DNA from: Hydrogenothermaceae bacterium
GTDB taxonomy: Bacteria; Aquificota; Aquificia; Aquificales; Hydrogenothermaceae
DNA length: 5,388 nucleotides
NCBI GenBank assembly: GCA_012961365.1
Contig: DTZN01000041.1
Location: 1-5,388, forward strand
Direction of reading: 5' to 3'
Under the pieces are notes generated by a model that was given only the letters and a program-made list of their open reading frames with translations, did no database searches and was not told where the DNA came from. Of this stretch, positions 4,125-5,388 are shown piece by piece. A program made the position numbers and the translations under genes. Each line of letters opens with the position of its first letter. The stretch's first letter is position 1.

Positions 4125-5388
4125 TTAAAATGGGAAATTAAATGGAAGTTTCATTTTACCAGATTTTTTCATTTTTTTCATCATTTTTTTCATTTCTTTA
4201 TACTGTTTTAATAATTTATTAACATCCATTATTGTAGTTCCACTACCTTTTGCTATTCTTTTTTTTCTACTTCCATTTATTATATGTGGGTTTTGTCTTT
4301 CTTCTGGTGTCATTGAGTTTATTATAGCTTCTATTTTAACTAGTTGTTTTTCATCTACTTTTAGGTCTTTTATTTTGCTTCCTATTCCCGGAATCATTTT
4401 TAGAATATTTTCTAATGGACCTAGGTTTCTTATCATTTGGAGCTGTTCTTTTAAGTCTTCAAGGGTAAATTCAGCGTTCATTACCCTTTTAGCCATAGCT
4501 TCTGCTTTATCTTCATCTATAGCTTTTTGCATTTTTTCTATTAAAGATTGAATATCACCTAAACCTAGTATCCTTTGCGCAACTCTATCTGGGTAAAATT
4601 GCTCAAAATCTTCTATTTTTTCTCCAATACCAACAAATTTGATAGGAACTCCTAAGACTTTTCTTACAGATAAAGCTATACCTCCTTTTGCATCGCCATC
4701 TAGTTTTGTTAAGATTACTCCAGTTAAGCCTACTCTATTGTGGTATTCTTGGGCGGTATTTATAGCATCTTGACCTTGCATTGCATCGGCTACATATAAA
4801 ATCTCATGAGGTTGAACTTTTTCTTTTATTTGAACTAGTTCTTCCATTAATTCTTCATCAATATGTAGTCTTCCAGCTGTATCTAAAATTAAGTAAGATA
4901 AACCTGCGTTTTTTGTTTGCTCTACGATTTTTTCTGTAAGTTTTATAGCATCTTTTTCTTCTTCATCAACAAAACAAGGAATATCTATTTTTTGAGCCAA
5001 TGTGCATAGCTGTTTTGCTGCAGCAGGCCTTCTAACATCTGTTGAAGCAACTCCTACTGTATAACCTTTTGATTTTAGGTAATTTGCTAACTTCGCTGCA
5101 GTTGTAGTTTTACCTGTCCCTTGAAGACCTACAAGCATTATAATTGTTGGAGGTTTTTCTGCTTTTACTAAAGGAGCTTCTTCTCCAAGCACTTTAAGAA
5201 GCTCATCGTAAATTAATTTAATTACTGTTTCACCAGCATTTAACCCTTTTATTACTTCTTGTCCAAGAAGTTTTTCCTTGATATCTTTTAAAAACTGCTG
5301 AACTACTTCTATATTTACATCTGCTTCAATTAATGCTTTTCTTATATCCTTTAAAGCTTCATCTATAGTTTTTTCATCTAACTTTTTA
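4125..5388 (-). CDS. ffh: Signal recognition particle GTPase Ffh (N-terminus outside window)
   Basis: Ffh is the protein of the bacterial signal recognition particle: with 4.5S RNA it binds signal sequences at the ribosome and, with FtsY, delivers them to SecYEG. In frame, the coding region is open to the right edge, giving 420 visible residues, with about 20-25 missing compared with the usual 440-450. A GTG at 5192 is internal: it codes Val in KVLGEEAP, and the upstream frame reads as a normal N domain (LDEKTIDEALKDIRKALIEA, then the ALLEADV-like helix). In visible numbering, the GTPase motifs are GLQGTGKT (87-94), DVRRPAA, DTAGR (169-173) and TKLDGD (227-232). The closing GLGD (275-278) leads into the M domain (about 279-420), with the RNA-binding RIAKGSGTT block near 377-385 and a Met/Lys-rich tail. 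It heads ffh-rpsP-khpA in the visible window. No frameshift or missing motif is seen. Confidence 0.97.
   Translation of the reverse strand, partial: KKLDEKTIDEALKDIRKALIEADVNIEVVQQFLKDIKEKLLGQEVIKGLNAGETVIKLIYDELLKVLGEEAPLVKAEKPPTIIMLVGLQGTGKTTTAAKLANYLKSKGYTVGVASTDVRRPAAAKQLCTLAQKIDIPCFVDEEEKDAIKLTEKIVEQTKNAGLSYLILDTAGRLHIDEELMEELVQIKEKVQPHEILYVADAMQGQDAINTAQEYHNRVGLTGVILTKLDGDAKGGIALSVRKVLGVPIKFVGIGEKIEDFEQFYPDRVAQRILGLGDIQSLIEKMQKAIDEDKAEAMAKRVMNAEFTLEDLKEQLQMIRNLGPLENILKMIPGIGSKIKDLKVDEKQLVKIEAIINSMTPEERQNPHIINGSRKKRIAKGSGTTIMDVNKLLKQYKEMKKMMKKMKKSGKMKLPFNFPF

Noticed and set aside
4156..4200. Long T runs resembling a terminator
   Set aside because: They are the complement of Lys/Met codons in the Ffh C-terminal tail (KKMMKKMKK), within the coding region and without a stem.
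1..5388. Mobile element, CRISPR array, tRNA or novel system
   Set aside because: Nearly every base is accounted for by conserved housekeeping genes, 5S rRNA or short gaps. I saw no direct repeats with spacers, transposase-like protein, cloverleaf or unexplained coding sequence.

Overview
The window is about 5.4 kb of compact, AT-rich bacterial chromosome with ordinary housekeeping content. It holds the 3' part of a GC-rich 5S rRNA gene, eight protein-coding genes (one cut by the window edge) and very short intergenic gaps. The ADP-heptose epimerase gene points to a Gram-negative, LPS-making cell. Strong AT bias in the proteins' codons against a roughly 64% G+C 5S fragment (hand count over the first 80 bases), Lys/Glu/Ile-rich proteins, and a tight operon mixing unrelated pathways all suggest a thermophile of the Aquificales. 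A Sulfurihydrogenibium- or Persephonella-like Hydrogenothermaceae is my best guess; this is inference from style and protein motifs, not a database match.

Layout. Bases 1-83 (+) are the end of 5S rRNA, the tail of an rRNA operon entering from the left. It converges on a minus-strand operon, read right to left: efp (elongation factor P), accB (biotin carboxyl carrier protein), hldD (ADP-L-glycero-D-manno-heptose 6-epimerase) and thrB (homoserine kinase). Gaps are 20 nt, 12 nt and a 4-nt ATGA overlap. A 93-nt, almost pure A/T intergenic region (3026-3118) separates efp from the divergent plus-strand gene tsaE (tRNA t6A synthesis ATPase), which stands alone. tsaE converges on a second minus-strand operon, ffh, rpsP, khpA (SRP GTPase, ribosomal protein S16, KH-domain RNA-binding protein). 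A GC hairpin lies between the two convergent stop codons and looks like a shared two-way terminator. ffh runs off the right edge of the window.

How the genes relate. Most serve gene expression: 5S rRNA, EF-P (polyproline elongation), TsaE (tRNA modification), S16 (30S assembly), Ffh (co-translational targeting) and KhpA (RNA binding). The rest cover fatty-acid synthesis (accB), LPS core precursor supply (hldD) and threonine synthesis (thrB). Three of the seven genes with a visible start (efp, tsaE, rpsP) begin with TTG behind a strong Shine-Dalgarno site.

I found no mobile element, CRISPR array, defence gene or unexplained coding region, and nothing that amounts to a previously undescribed system. 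There is no gene-free stretch longer than 300 bases.
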